From positions 1-64,000 of the forward strand of contig WHVA01000154.1 in the NCBI GenBank assembly GCA_015179125.1: DNA of 64,000 nt, written 5' to 3'. Position 1 is the first letter of the stretch. Each line of letters opens with the position of its first letter. Position numbers and translations under genes: made by a program. The notes beneath the pieces were generated by a model that was not told the DNA's origin, made no database searches, and was given only the letters and a program-made list of their open reading frames with translations. Positions 11,107 through 21,384 of this stretch are shown here, piece by piece. This stretch comes from Gautieria morchelliformis (lineage: Eukaryota; Basidiomycota; Agaricomycetes; Gomphales; Gomphaceae).

Positions 11107-13098
11107 ATGGCTGGTATCAAGAAAAAAACTGCTAAAGCTCTCACTCCTTTGGAGCCGCCCCCTGAAAACAACCCCAAAACTCGTCAGCGCGACACACTTG
11201 ACACTGCCCTTATCATCGAAGGCAGGTGCAGCTGTACTCCCTCCATTCGAATGCGTGAGGGAAGCATACCTCCTATCAAGATACCTCCTCCATCAAAGAG
11301 GAATGGCGCCATCAATGCGTCCACTGAGGCTGGGTCAAAACCGTGTTCAATGGCCAAATCCAGGGCCGACACCGAACCTAAAGTCCCCACCGCTACTCTC
11401 TCCACCACATCCAGAGCATCCAGTACTGTTGTCTCAGCCAAAGAACCCACCTCCATGAAAACGCGCCAGGCCACTGATATCGCAGGCAAGACGCACCTCA
11501 GCATGGTGCCCGAGGACGATGAGGACGAGCTCAACATCCGCATTGCGAACGATGGTCTGGGATACGCTGAGATACTCGACATCGGTGATGATGATATCGA
11601 GTATGTGGATGAGGAGGGAGTGTCTAGCAGCGATGATGATCGCGATGGTATGACGGAACCCTCGCCATCTCCACCTCCAGCTCCAAAGAAGAAGGGCAAG
11701 GCTGTGAGCAAAACCAATGCAGTGGCAAAGGATCCTTTGCCTGCCCATGCGTATTTTTCTTTCTTTTGTGTTTCCTTTCTTTCTTTTCTTCTTTTATGCT
11801 TACTGACTAATTTTTTCATAGAAATGAAATTTCTTATACCGTTCTGTAACCAAATCGGGGTGATTGCTCATTGAACGCAGCTCGTCAATCTGATGAGCAC
11901 TCTTGACGAGGTGAAGGGGACGCTCCACTTCGTACTCGGCCTGTACGCAATCTCCGAAGAGAAAAGGATCGGCCTCGTAACTCATTTATACAAGGACCCA
12001 TCAAAGCGCTGCTTTGCGTTGGAGACTGAGGATGACTGGATGGCCTTGAAGGCCGAGTGGGTAAATCAGGTGGCGAAGAGGGGCGTAGAAGCCTGTATCG
12101 ACATCGTTCTTCCCCCCAAGGTCAGCTTTTCTTTCTTTCTCATCATTGATTCAAACTAATATACTCTAATTCACAGTTCTTTCAATTTTTAGAAGAGGCG
12201 GTCAAAGCACAGACCGGCACCACAGGTAAACCGAAGACTAAAAAGAACTCGTCAACCCGTTCCTTTCACAGAAAGAACCGGTCGAACCTGAAGTCGTGGA
12301 CAGGCGAGCCCTCAATGCCACAAACTTGGACGGATACAAAGCGCAGCTGGAGAAGCTGTGTGACATCTGGACTTGCGCTCAGCACGCCGGGTCTATTTGC
12401 ATGGCGCGTGCCCTCAATGGGCACCATAAGGTCATCAGTAATGAAGGGGAGCTGGTGTGGGTATTAGAATTGGTATAGTTTTGTGTTTTCTTTCCATAAC
12501 ATATGTATACTCACCTATTTGTCAATAGATGGATCATAAACCGGGCGTTGATCTCAACACGCCGCCAAATGTGGAGTATTTCAGATTTTTTCACTACAGC
12601 GCGAACCTGGCGGCATCTGACCATGCACGTCGCGGTGGAACAAGGTACGCTAGCACTGAGCCCCTGCAACAGCCTGCCCCCACCCCTGCCATCAATATCA
12701 ACTTCCCACCGGGAGTGTTTCAGGCATTTTGCGCTGCCTCACAACCCACAAAACGATCTCATTTGCTGGCATCCACAATGAGTACCGCTGGTAATGCTGA
12801 TACTCATGCACAGGTTGTACCAACAATTCAGGACTGGCTCATGGAGTTGAAGGGCAAGCAAGAGCTCAGTCATTACACCAGGTGGGAGTTTCTGCGCAGC
12901 AGATTTGAAGCTGAGGAATGCCTCGATATCACCCTTCCACGCATTGCATGGATGTCTCTGGAGACCCTGAAGATATCCTTTGAGCTCAAAGTAGTAGATG
13001 CATTGTTTCTGATAGAGCATCTTGAAGAGGCTGGCAAGAGGTATGGTTTTGGAGTGGGAGGTGGGCAGAAGGGGTCCAAGAAGGCTAGACACCACTAG
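11107..13098 (+). CDS. Transposon-borne accessory gene of unknown function (about 546 aa, 5 exons)
   Basis: Exons read as 11107-11703 (donor uncertain), 11881-12120, 12177-12225, 12276-12460 and 12529-13098. The last three introns are 50-68 nt with GT-AG ends and preserve frame. The N-terminal 200 residues are low complexity, ending in an acidic run (EDDEDELNIRI, GDDDIEYVDEEG, SSSDDDRDG) and a basic patch PAPKKKGKA. Exon 2 looks globular (TLHFVLGLYAISEEKR; ETEDDWMALKAEW). Exon 4 has CDIWTCAQHAGSIC, a C-x4-C-x2-H-x4-C arrangement that could bind metal. The last 75 residues (IQDWLMELKGKQEL to FLIEHLEEAGKRYG) are helical and faintly SAM-like. The architecture recalls a large Agaricomycete family of uncharacterised proteins; that is from memory and unverified. 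It starts just inside the left TIR. A role in transposition is only inference. Confidence 0.72.
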
Positions 13099-13211
13099 AA
13101 CAGCATAGATAATTATGAGTGGTACTCATATGAATCTATATTTTGTGCCATTGGCAAAATTCAACACAGTACTGTGCATCACCCACATCACTGCACTTCT
13201 GCATCACCTGT

Positions 13212-13458
13212 ATCACCATTCAAAGAAAAGGCCGTTATTGACAACAACTTGACAGAGGCTAACACACTCCCTGGCAACACATGTCAACCTTTCCCCTGCC
13301 ACAGAAGTCTCTACATTACCCAATGGACTCACAGTTGCTACTGAGGCACATCCTCATGCCCAGACCATGACAGTCAGCATATGGATTGATTTCTCATGCA
13401 GAAACTGACACCATGAACTGCACTGCACACTTCCTTGAACACATAGCATGCAGTGATG
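13212..13458 (+). repeat. Direct repeat copy 1 (about 240 bp)
   Basis: Matches 13749-13984 in the same orientation, from ATCACCATTCAAAGAAAA to CATGCAGTGATG, with scattered substitutions and small indels. The pair flanks the 9-bp minisatellite. No coding content. Confidence 0.85.
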
Positions 13459-13551
13459 TGGGTGATGATGCAAGTGATGCGGGTTGATGCAGGTGCAGGT
13501 TGATGCAGGTGATGCGAGTTGATGCGGGTTGATGCGGGTGACACGGGTGAT

Positions 13552-13677
13552 GCGGGTGATGCGGGTGATGCGGGTGATGCGGGTGATGCGGGTGATGCGG
13601 GTGATGCGGGTGATGCGGGTGATGCGGGTGATGCGGGTGATGAGGGTGATGCGGGTGATGCGGGTGATGCGGGTGAT
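13552..13677 (+). repeat. 9-bp minisatellite, GCGGGTGAT x 14
   Basis: Fourteen perfect-length units of GCGGGTGAT, one of them GAGGGTGAT, preceded by more diverged versions from about 13450. It produces artificial open frames of GDA repeats on one strand and HPH repeats on the other. It lies between the 3' ends of the two convergent transposon genes. Confidence 0.95.
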
Positions 13678-14060
13678 AGTGGAAGTGCAGAGATGTGGGT
13701 GATGTGGGTGGTTCAGGGGAAATAAAAGCTTCTGTCACCTGCATCTGCATCACCATTCAAAGAAAATTCACAGCAACTTGACAGAGGATAACATGCTCCC
13801 TGGCAACACATGTCAACTTCACCTGCCACAGAAGTCTCTACATTACCCAAAGACCTACAGCTGCTACTGAGGCACATCCTCATGCCCAGGCCATGACAGT
13901 TGGTGCATGGATTGATGCTGATTCTCATGCCAAAACCAACACCATGAACTGCACCCTTCCTTGAACACATGGCATGCAGTGATGCAGGTGACAGAAGCTT
14001 TTATTTCCCCTGCACCACCCACATCACCCACATCTCTGCACTTCCACTATCACCCGCATC
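13666..14060. repeat. 80-bp inverted repeat with 235-bp spacer
   Basis: Arms 13666-13745 and 13981-14060 are reverse complements with one mismatch seen (T versus G in the GGTTCAGG/GGTGCAGG segment). Beyond the arms the pairing continues loosely because GGGTGAT units on the left face ATCACCC units on the right. It could form a strong cruciform or RNA hairpin at the convergent gene ends. The spacer is the second copy of the 240-bp direct repeat. Confidence 0.9.
13749..13984 (+). repeat. Direct repeat copy 2 (about 236 bp)
   Basis: Second copy of 13212-13458; it forms the spacer of the 80-bp hairpin. Shared landmarks include CCTGGCAACACATGTCAAC and CACAGAAGTCTCTACATTA. Confidence 0.85.
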
Positions 14061-14104
14061 ACCCACATCACCCGCATCACCCGTATCACCCGCATCACCC
14101 GCAT

Positions 14105-14324
14105 CTCTGCACTTCTGCTTCATTCATGCCTTCTATTATTTCCCCCGCATCACCTGCATCTCTGCACTTCTACTTCATTCATGGCTTCTATTATTTCCCC
14201 TGCATCACCCGCATCTCTGCACTTCCACTTCATTCATGGCTTCTATGATTTCCCCTGAATCACCCACATCCCTGCACTTCCACTTCATTCATGGCTTCCA
14301 TTATTTCCCCTGCATCACTCACAT
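14105..14324 (+). repeat. 55-bp tandem repeat, 4 copies
   Basis: Four head-to-tail units starting CTCTGCACTTC (14105, 14160, 14215, 14270), each with TTCATTCATG and a TATTTCCCC-type core. Differences are a few substitutions per unit. It lies about 110 bp past the transposase stop codon. Confidence 0.92.
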
Positions 14325-14436
14325 CACCCACAAAGCAGAGCTGTGGGAATAGCATAGTCATAATATTTGACCAAACTGATTGGTATACTGGTGTTGACAC
14401 TAGCTGCTGGTACAGGGATAGGACAGATGTGTACAT

Positions 14437-15661
14437 TTACAAGTACCTTGAATGTGTCGCCCAACCTTTACAGTGTTCAGCTGATATTAAAGACATAGCA
14501 GTGTGAAGGAATAACAAAATAGCCATCTCATCTTTGCCATCTACCGCTTGCCGAAATTCTGCGCCATGGCGGCAAAGGTATGCCTTCAGGTAAGAAAAGG
14601 CCTCCTCAATCAGGTTCATGTCGGGGGAGTATGGCGGTAAGTAGTAGAGGCGCACACCACTGCATAACAGATATTTTTGAGAATACTTGGGAAATTTGTT
14701 AGATTGCTTACTGTTTTTGGCAAATTGCGGCAACCTCAGGACCATGGTGAATGGCGCAGTTGTCCATCACCAAGACACTGCGTGGCTGGGGCCATGGGTT
14801 CAGATATGGCATGAGGTTCGTGATGAATGTCAGGAAGGTGTCAGCGTCATATGATCCCTCGCGGACATCGGAATAAATTATCCCCTCATCACAGAGGGCG
14901 GGTAGAAGGGAGTACCTACACTGATGTAAATATTAGAGGAAAGTAAGACATGGAAGGAGACATACCCTGTGCCATGCACAAACCTAGCCTTTGATCTTGC
15001 TCTTTTCCCTTTCTGCACCCATCCGTTCAAGCGATATGTGGTGCAGCAATCGATCTGGCTCTCGTCAATGAATACAAGACGGCTGGGGCTTTCATAACCA
15101 ATTCGGAAACGGAAAACCTGTCGGAGGTCTTCATTTCGCTCCGCAGCAACCTTTAGCAACTAACGAGGGAGTAAATAAGTTGAAGAATCACAAGAAAAAA
15201 AAGGACATACTCGTTTCCGTGTGAGTCCGAGTTCTGTCATTGTATCCCAGAGAGTGCTAACTCCAACAGTTATTCCATATAGATGCTGCATGACACCCTG
15301 TATTTCGTCGAGGTAGAGGTCCAGGAAGTGTTCTACAAGCCGAATTAGGAACTAGGAGAGAAACCAGATAAGAGTCAGCATAATCCGGTATCATCAAGGT
15401 TCGCTGCTTGCTTACCTGCATTTCCTCAGGATCCATGATTTTTCTCCTTTTACCCTTCTTGCCTGGTTCCGGTGGCATAACCTCACCGGTAGTGCGCCAT
15501 AGTTGCAGAACGCGTTCGACGACACGTTGCGACATGTTGAGACCCACTGCAATATCAGCAATCTTCTTTTCGTGTGTATACCTCTGATATATAACACGTT
15601 TTCTTAGATCCTCTGAGTACATTTGTCGTTGTCGTAGGTGTTCTGGGATGTATCTAGGCAT
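14437..15661 (-). CDS. Intact Tc1/mariner-type DDE transposase (335 aa, 5 exons)
   Basis: Cuts and rejoins the transposon at TA sites in the nucleus. Exons on the minus strand: 15661-15416, 15351-15211, 15159-14966, 14915-14712, 14659-14437; all four introns are 46-64 nt, GT-AG, and keep frame, so no stop or frameshift remains. Residues 15-80 form a helix-turn-helix (IADIAVGLNMSQRVVERVL) with a basic tail GKKGKRRK. Catalytic triad: D161 in VFIDESQID, D245 in VLVMDNCAIHHG, E280 in YLPPYSPDMNLIEEAF; D245 and E280 are 34 residues apart, the Tc1-type DD34E spacing. Length is normal for Tc1. The start is the ATG at 15661, about 70 bp inside the right TIR; a GTG a few codons upstream was ignored. 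Confidence 0.95.
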
Positions 15662-15729
15662 CGATGGCACAAGTACGTGTACAACATGTAACGCCTGTCA
15701 CGTGACGTGGTCGCGCATGATGTCATGAC

Positions 15730-16214
15730 ATCATGCCGGCAAGACTTGCAGATGAAGAAATATAGTGTCACATCATTGTAATTAGAGTATATATAGAGGT
15801 TATATTATATTTACAGTAAGTCCTTAAACCTGAGGCTTTGGCTATGTAGAATGCTAAAAAGGCTGGGAGAAGGCAAACAGACATGCACCCCTCCCCCCTT
15901 CCATAACCTGGAGATTACATCATTGTTTTCTATTTCCAACATTTATACATGTATATTACTATAATCTGAGAATTTACAGACCTTACAGAAAGAATTTGAG
16001 TGCATAATGATGCATATAAGTGAAATTATCCAAATATTCAATAACTCAGAATAAGCCAGGTTTTGTATATCAGAGGGTAGCTACTACATAGTACAGAATA
16101 TATACAAAGTACCCACCCTTAATCATCAATTGCTGTGGAGATACAGCTTGATCTTTTCGAGCGGCACCGGGCGGCATGTATTTCAGACTCCGCCCTATGT
16201 ACCCAAAACAGCTG
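15730..16214 (-). repeat. Right terminal inverted repeat (about 485 bp)
   Basis: Inverse of 10522-11002. Read inward on the minus strand it holds CCTCTATATATACTC at about 15783-15797, the mirror of the left TATA-like element and about 120 bp before the transposase ATG. A perfect TCACGTGA palindrome (about 15698-15705) lies between the TIR and the start codon; the left side has the related TCACATGA. Confidence 0.93.
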
Positions 16215-19194
16215 TAATAGGCCTTATGAGGACAGTAGACATTTTTATAATGGCGATAATTGGTTGTTTTTAAAGGCCTTTGATGCGGACTACAAATTTA
16301 CAATAAAGAGACATTTGAATGCTGGTTGCACAGCTTGATCCGAGACCATATAGTATGCTGGTTGAACAGCAGTTCCCATACAGACTCCCCTCACTCACCC
16401 ATGACTCCTCACAACCCCACGCGCGCACATCGGCAGCTGGGTCACCTGGGAGCAGCGATTTCATCCCTTAGTTTGGGTCACGTAGCTCAAACATGCGTAG
16501 GATGGCCCTGTAGGAATAACGTATTTGGATCATTAAATCACATTATGCTTACTACGACTTATTGTAGTCCTTGTCTACCCAGTGAGCGGTATTCACTGTC
16601 TCGGTCGTGAGATTAGGAATATATAAACGTGAACAACGCGGGCTGTGGCATTGTAAAGGTCCCCTGGTATTGCGCAAGCTCGTAAGCCGATATACGATTT
16701 GAATTTATATAGAATTCAAGCGCTGCATGCAGAGTGTCATTACAAACGGCCAATGATCCGAAAGATTGACGGAGAGCGTTGAGAGGAAACGAAGAACCAT
16801 ATACGCACTGCATTCAAAGCCTTGAATTTGGTATTGCGCCACGAGTTAGTCCTCCTCCTCCGGGGTAAAAAAATGTCGTCTGAGGTATGTGTCACATTCC
16901 TCCATGCGGCATCGGGACTGGTGAGAAAGGCGGGAGGCGGGGGTGAATCCACCGTTCGAAGAGCAGCCCAGAGACTTCGCTGAATCGCAGCGTTCAATTC
17001 CCTCACTGACGGCAGTGTACTTAGCGAAGCAAAGTATACCTGCCAAGGCAGGCGTCAGGACACCATCCCCGACTGAGAGGGAAATGGCAAACTTGATAGG
17101 TCAGATGCGGTAGAAACGTGATAATACTCTCTATCGGGGTGAAATTCCCAGCCGACGGCATATACTATGTTAGGTAATGGGCAGTAAACAAGCATGCTCG
17201 ACCCACCTGGTATGACGGTCACCGTACAGGCAACTGCCCGAACCAGGTCTAGTCTTGCCGGGGCAGCTTCCCAACAAACTTGCGCGCAAGGTCGTCGACG
17301 CTATCTGGTATTGCTCCAGATGTCTGAATGTCACCTAGATGCGTGGAAGGACCGAATCCCCGGTGTAGGCACTAGATGGTCAAGTTGGGTCCAGAGCACA
17401 GCTTTTGCGAGGGAAATTCTTGACCGGCAGTGATCGTCATCGTGTCACTTTATGGTACAACACGAAAAGCGTGATGCTATCACCATGGATACGGGGCGTG
17501 GTTAACTGGTGAGTGAATTATCATCACTGGCGCCTGAGATGAGAACATACCTCTCACAGCCTGTACGTCGCGTCAATAAGCGACACAGTGTTTTCGCCAT
17601 GATGTAGTCAACTCGGAAGACCGTTAAACATCTTCAATTCGGTGGCACGAGTTCGACTCAAACTCCGCTAAGCTTGATCATCTCTTCATGCCGTACACCC
17701 GAGCCATGCACCACTTATGATCAAACCTTATGATTTAGGACCAACAGCTGTTCGCGCCAGGCATTCTGGCGTACTATTTGGGGACTCGATCAAGGGTGAG
17801 TGTGATACGCTGCGCCCAAAGTTAGGTGCAACCTGCTCCGTTTAGAAATATGTGCGATCGCCTAAATAAACGCAAAGATTATCAGCAGGCATGCGCTGCG
17901 CAGTCAAGTCCATATTTAATCCATTGCAACAGCAGCGGTGGGTTCAAAATTCAACACTTATTATTTTTCTTTGCCTTACAGTAAACCAACGTGGCGCTGA
18001 GATGCACTGCCATTCTTTCATATTCAGCTGGTGTCGGAATTTTTCCTATTACGGGGCCTCATAGCCTTCATGGAATTTGGTTCGACAAGTCGGACTTGTA
18101 CAGCCAGCCCACTTACTGATCATCTTCCTAGGTCCCAGACTTCGTTTATAGTAGCCACAAATAAAGTCTCACTATCGATGCACCGTCACCTATGGCGATG
18201 TTGCTCTAATACTCTCCTCTTGTCAATATCTTCATAGTAAAGTCCATGGCTCATGAACACGATGATACGCACCATCGACAATCAAGTATCTTATTCTTTT
18301 GGCTCGGAGACTCTGTGCCACCTTCGCTGTGGGGTCGAGTCTGGCACTTCCAGGTGCTACTGAGTCCCCGGGCGGCACCGTGGCTGTTGTTGACATCAGA
18401 AGTTTGTAGTGACTTACTGTGAAAGTCAAAGGTATGGCGATCCTCTGTTCTCATTCTCGCGGGTGCTAACATGATCATGAGGAGATGTTCCCTTGCTGTC
18501 CGCTGCTTGTGATAGATATCCTGCAGCCTAAATGCTAGAATCCCGGGGATCTCCACCTCAGACACTGTCAAAGATGCTGGCATTGATGGTGCAACAAATG
18601 ACCCACCGCAAAGCCGCTCACCAGTCTCCCGGACTTCACTTAAAGGGTCTGACGGGTTTCAGACCGCAAACTTCGGCTAACCGTCGATCAGAGACTTGAA
18701 TGCGACGGATGAAAGCATCGAGGAGGCCCAAGGAGACTCAAACATGCTGTAGTTGAGGACAGTCCTCGGTATCATGACATGCTGGGCACTCGAGAAACGA
18801 GCAGCAGCAGAGGTCACAACCTTCTGATGGGTAGGCGCGGTAATGTATTAGCTGACGGCGTTCACAGCGCCCCTGTCGCAACGACCTTGACAGGAGCAGT
18901 ACAAGGAGTTTCCTCCCGAAAGACAGGTTTAGAATTGTACCCACAGTCACTGCCAGAGTGCGATCTGACCAGGCGAGCGGGGACATCTGTTGCTCGGCGG
19001 AAAATACAGGGTTTGACGGGAAGAAATATAAGTGACGCGTGACGACGTGGCTCACAATGAGATTGTGCTTCTGCCACTTCATGTGCCCTCTCATCTGTCA
19101 ACACCGGCTCCCGTGGCTCCCAATGGATTACCCCACAGAGTTTCGGAATAGCTCGACCATTGCAACATTGCGTGGAATGACGGGGACAAGCATG

Positions 19195-19400
19195 CGTCGC
19201 CCTTTCTTTTCTCGGTATAGAGCCCATGCCTTAGCCCTGTCATCGTGCCAATTCAGAAGGATCTGCTTCGTTACGAGTGCCTCGCAGTCGGGTCGGACAT
19301 GGCAAACACGGCCCTCCCTGTCGCTTTGACACTTCTTGAATCAAGTCCAGCATTGTCACTCTGGAGCGATTCACGAGCCTCTTTAGAGGCAGCGGCACGG
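19195..19400 (-). pseudogene. Decayed ORF conserved in the inverted copy at 40140-40341
   Basis: On the minus strand one frame reads VCHVRPDCEALVTKQILLNW and then LVPVIPRNVAMVELFRNSVG before a stop. The same protein is seen at 40140-40341 on the plus strand with small differences, and upstream the two copies are offset by a single base (CAAAGCGACAGG versus CAAAGCGCAGG). It looks like the C-terminus of a former protein, not recognised. The segment is deleted from unit copy 2. Confidence 0.4.
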
Positions 19401-20210
19401 TCTCCGGAGGCGATATTTATCTTTCGAGCTAGAGCCGAATAGGCTTCTTGCGTATTCGAACCATGTCGAGGGGGTTGAGGGTTCTTGGAAGTAGCAAGGC
19501 TTTGAAGGTTCGTACAGTGGGGCGAAGGTGAAGATGCATTGTCAGAGAGATGGGCTCCCCGTCCAACCTCGCTGCATATTTTCGTTACATTTTCAAGAAC
19601 AAGATGTCATTGAAGTCAGAGAAGATAACGAGCACGACTCTGGCTCGTGAGATATTATCTTCCACGGGGCTCATTCGAAGTGGTCGTGCTCAGCTTCTCG
19701 TCCTGGTAGTGCTTGACGATAGTGGCCGAAGTCATACTAGGGCAGAACATGGTCCCGAATATGATATGACATGATAGAGTTGAACTAGTAGAAAGGATGA
19801 TGAATGGATGCGCACTCGACTACTAGCATGATGGTGGTCGCAGCGAAAGGAACTGATTGCATAATCAGACACCGGCCGTTCGAGCTCGTAGTCGTCATAG
19901 GCTATCAAATATTTCACGGATACTTATCCCTCCAAGGCTGACAGATCCAAAAATCATGAGGGACACCCGGTAACGGCTCGTGCACGAAAAATATCGGAAC
20001 CAATGATATACAGCCCGAATAGATAGAAAATGTAGATACTGTACAATATCCGACATTCGAAACAGAATTTCCCTTCTACCATGCTAGATCATCGCGGCCA
20101 TCTGCAAACATACGCGACCCTGCCAGCTTGGTGCACCTGCCGACTCGTTAGAACAGGGTTTGCGAGAGATCGTAACGATTCGGGTGCCCACCATTTGTAT
20201 AAAGGTCACC

Positions 20211-20762
20211 TCACGAGATCCACTCGCTCCGCACGAGCGAGCCATCGGGCTGCCTAACGAACTCGTACTGGTGTAACACCAGCCTTTTCCCACGGACACG
20301 GCGTCCCGCGGCTCCGCCTCTCCCCCGTCTCTTCTCGCCGTGGTCCCTCGTGTTGACCAGCGGCATGGCAATCCTCCCGGCTTCTGAGCTCAGATCGAGC
20401 TCGAAGTCCATGGAGGTAAGATGTTGTACGGTTGTGCGAGGGCTGCTGCCCCCGCGAGCTGCCTGGCCTTGCGCCTTCCCGCTCTTTCCCTTCACTCTCG
20501 CCTTCGCCTTTGGTGCTGCCCGTCGATGGTCCCGTCGAGCAGGCACTGTCGCGGCGATTGGTGGCGGGTTTATTGTGGCCATGCGTGGCCTAGGCTGTAG
20601 CCGCGGTAGTGGGGCCGGGATGGGGGGCGGCGGAGTGGCTGGGCGTGGCTGAGGCCTCAGAGGAGGTAGCCTCAGATAGCGGCGATCCGCCGCTGCGAGC
20701 GCTGCGTTGCCATCGTAGGTAAGGTGGAGGTCAGACAAGCCAGGTAGATGTAAATTGTTCAT
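20211..20762 (-). CDS. Repeat-unit ORF, 183-aa basic proline-rich protein, copy 1
   Basis: Single-exon ORF beginning MNNLHLPGLSDLHLTY. Residues 25-65 are rich in proline and arginine (PLRPQPRPATPPPPIPAPLP), 70-105 are strongly basic (ARRDHRRAAPKAKARVKGKS), and the C-terminal third is compact: MDFELDLSSEAGRIAMPLV, then RRGRGGAAGRRVRGKRLV and HQYEFVRQPDGSLVRSEWIS. It could bind nucleic acid, but no family was recognised. A TATATATAAG motif lies about 100 bp upstream on the same strand. The ORF is preserved in all three copies of the unit (also 25942-26493 and 38710-39258), while surrounding frames are not. Confidence 0.6.
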   Translation of the reverse strand: MNNLHLPGLSDLHLTYDGNAALAAADRRYLRLPPLRPQPRPATPPPPIPAPLPRLQPRPRMATINPPPIAATVPARRDHRRAAPKAKARVKGKSGKAQGQAARGGSSPRTTVQHLTSMDFELDLSSEAGRIAMPLVNTRDHGEKRRGRGGAAGRRVRGKRLVLHQYEFVRQPDGSLVRSEWIS

Positions 20763-21384
20763 GGCTAGGAGTTGGCAATGGGATTCAAGTCACGACTGGG
20801 GAAAAGTGGTGGGACGAAGAATCTTTGAAGATAGCCCCAGTCTTATATATATGTATGAAGAGAAGCGATCTAATCAGGCAGACAAAGAGTGAATTAGATC
20901 AGACCTGATTATCCGCCTTCTTTGTATGAACAATAGTACGTGTTGCACTGGATTAAGCCACTTAGAAGCTTGCTAAGTCATATTAGTCGAAGCTATGCGC
21001 TTCCATTATAGATCCCCCACGTGTCAAGCAATATTGAGAACTAAATTATGGCACTATTCGCCGCCGTGAGGCGGCTGGCCTGTGGACAATCGGACGCTGA
21101 CGATATTATACAGTACATGATAAATTAGTACGTGTCTCGTGGTGTCTTTGGAAGACCCGACTCAGAGCCATCAAACCTTATGATCCTGACTTCTTACGAA
21201 ACCACGCAGACGGTCCATGAGCGGTCGTACTTAGCAGTTTTTTTTCATCCAGCTCCAATCGAGGCGTCATCTGCATCGATACACGCACCTTGCACGCCTT
21301 TACTAGTAAGTACAACACAAATTCTGTATGCGGTGGTACTTTGAAGCTTGTTCTGGTTCCAATCGACGGGTCGTCGGGCAGTAT

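Larger units (their letters stand above)
10522..16214. mobile_element. 5.7-kb Tc1/mariner-like DNA transposon with long TIRs and a second gene
   Basis: Outer ends are CAGCTGTTTYGGGTACATA in inverted orientation, each bordered by TA (10520-10521 and 16215-16216), the target duplication of the IS630-Tc1-mariner superfamily. TIRs are about 481 bp (10522-11002) and 485 bp (15730-16214) and highly similar. Inside are two convergent genes: an unknown plus-strand gene at 11107-13098 and an intact DD34E transposase on the minus strand at 14437-15661. Between them lies a block of hairpin and tandem repeats. Ordinary Tc1/mariner elements are 1.3-2.5 kb with one gene, so size and gene content are unusual. 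It sits inside the solo LTR 9315-16382 and is therefore younger than that LTR. Confidence 0.93.
9315..16382 (-). repeat. Solo LTR (about 1373 bp) interrupted by the Tc1-like element, TSD GACTC
   Basis: The left border is GACTC then TGTTTTGGAACCC; the right border is GTTCCCATACA then GACTC (9310-9314 and 16383-16387). The duplicated locus at 50830-50850 has the uninterrupted sequence with a single GACTC, so it is an empty-site control. Subtracting the transposon at 10522-16214 leaves about 1373 bp with TG...CA ends. A TATAAAAGG motif reading on the minus strand at about 9968-9976 suggests minus orientation. The 13 bases TGTTTTGGAACCC recur at 31414, where a related LTR seems to end. No coding content. 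Confidence 0.88.

Noticed and set aside
11184-11819. 211-codon minus-strand ORF opposite the accessory gene
   Set aside because: It is antisense to exon 1 of a gene with consistent splicing, and no motif was recognised.
13552-13677. CRISPR-like regular repeat array
   Set aside because: Units are 9 bp without spacers, in a eukaryotic sequence. This is a minisatellite.
13394-13756. Long open frames of HPH repeats (minus) and GDA repeats (plus)
   Set aside because: They are translations of the 9-bp minisatellite GCGGGTGAT, which has no stop in several frames. No other coding evidence.
20084-20371. 95-codon frame overlapping the 183-codon ORF, identical in two units
   Set aside because: It is an alternate frame of a nearly identical sequence, so conservation is not independent evidence. 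The 183-codon frame is longer and has the TATA motif in place.
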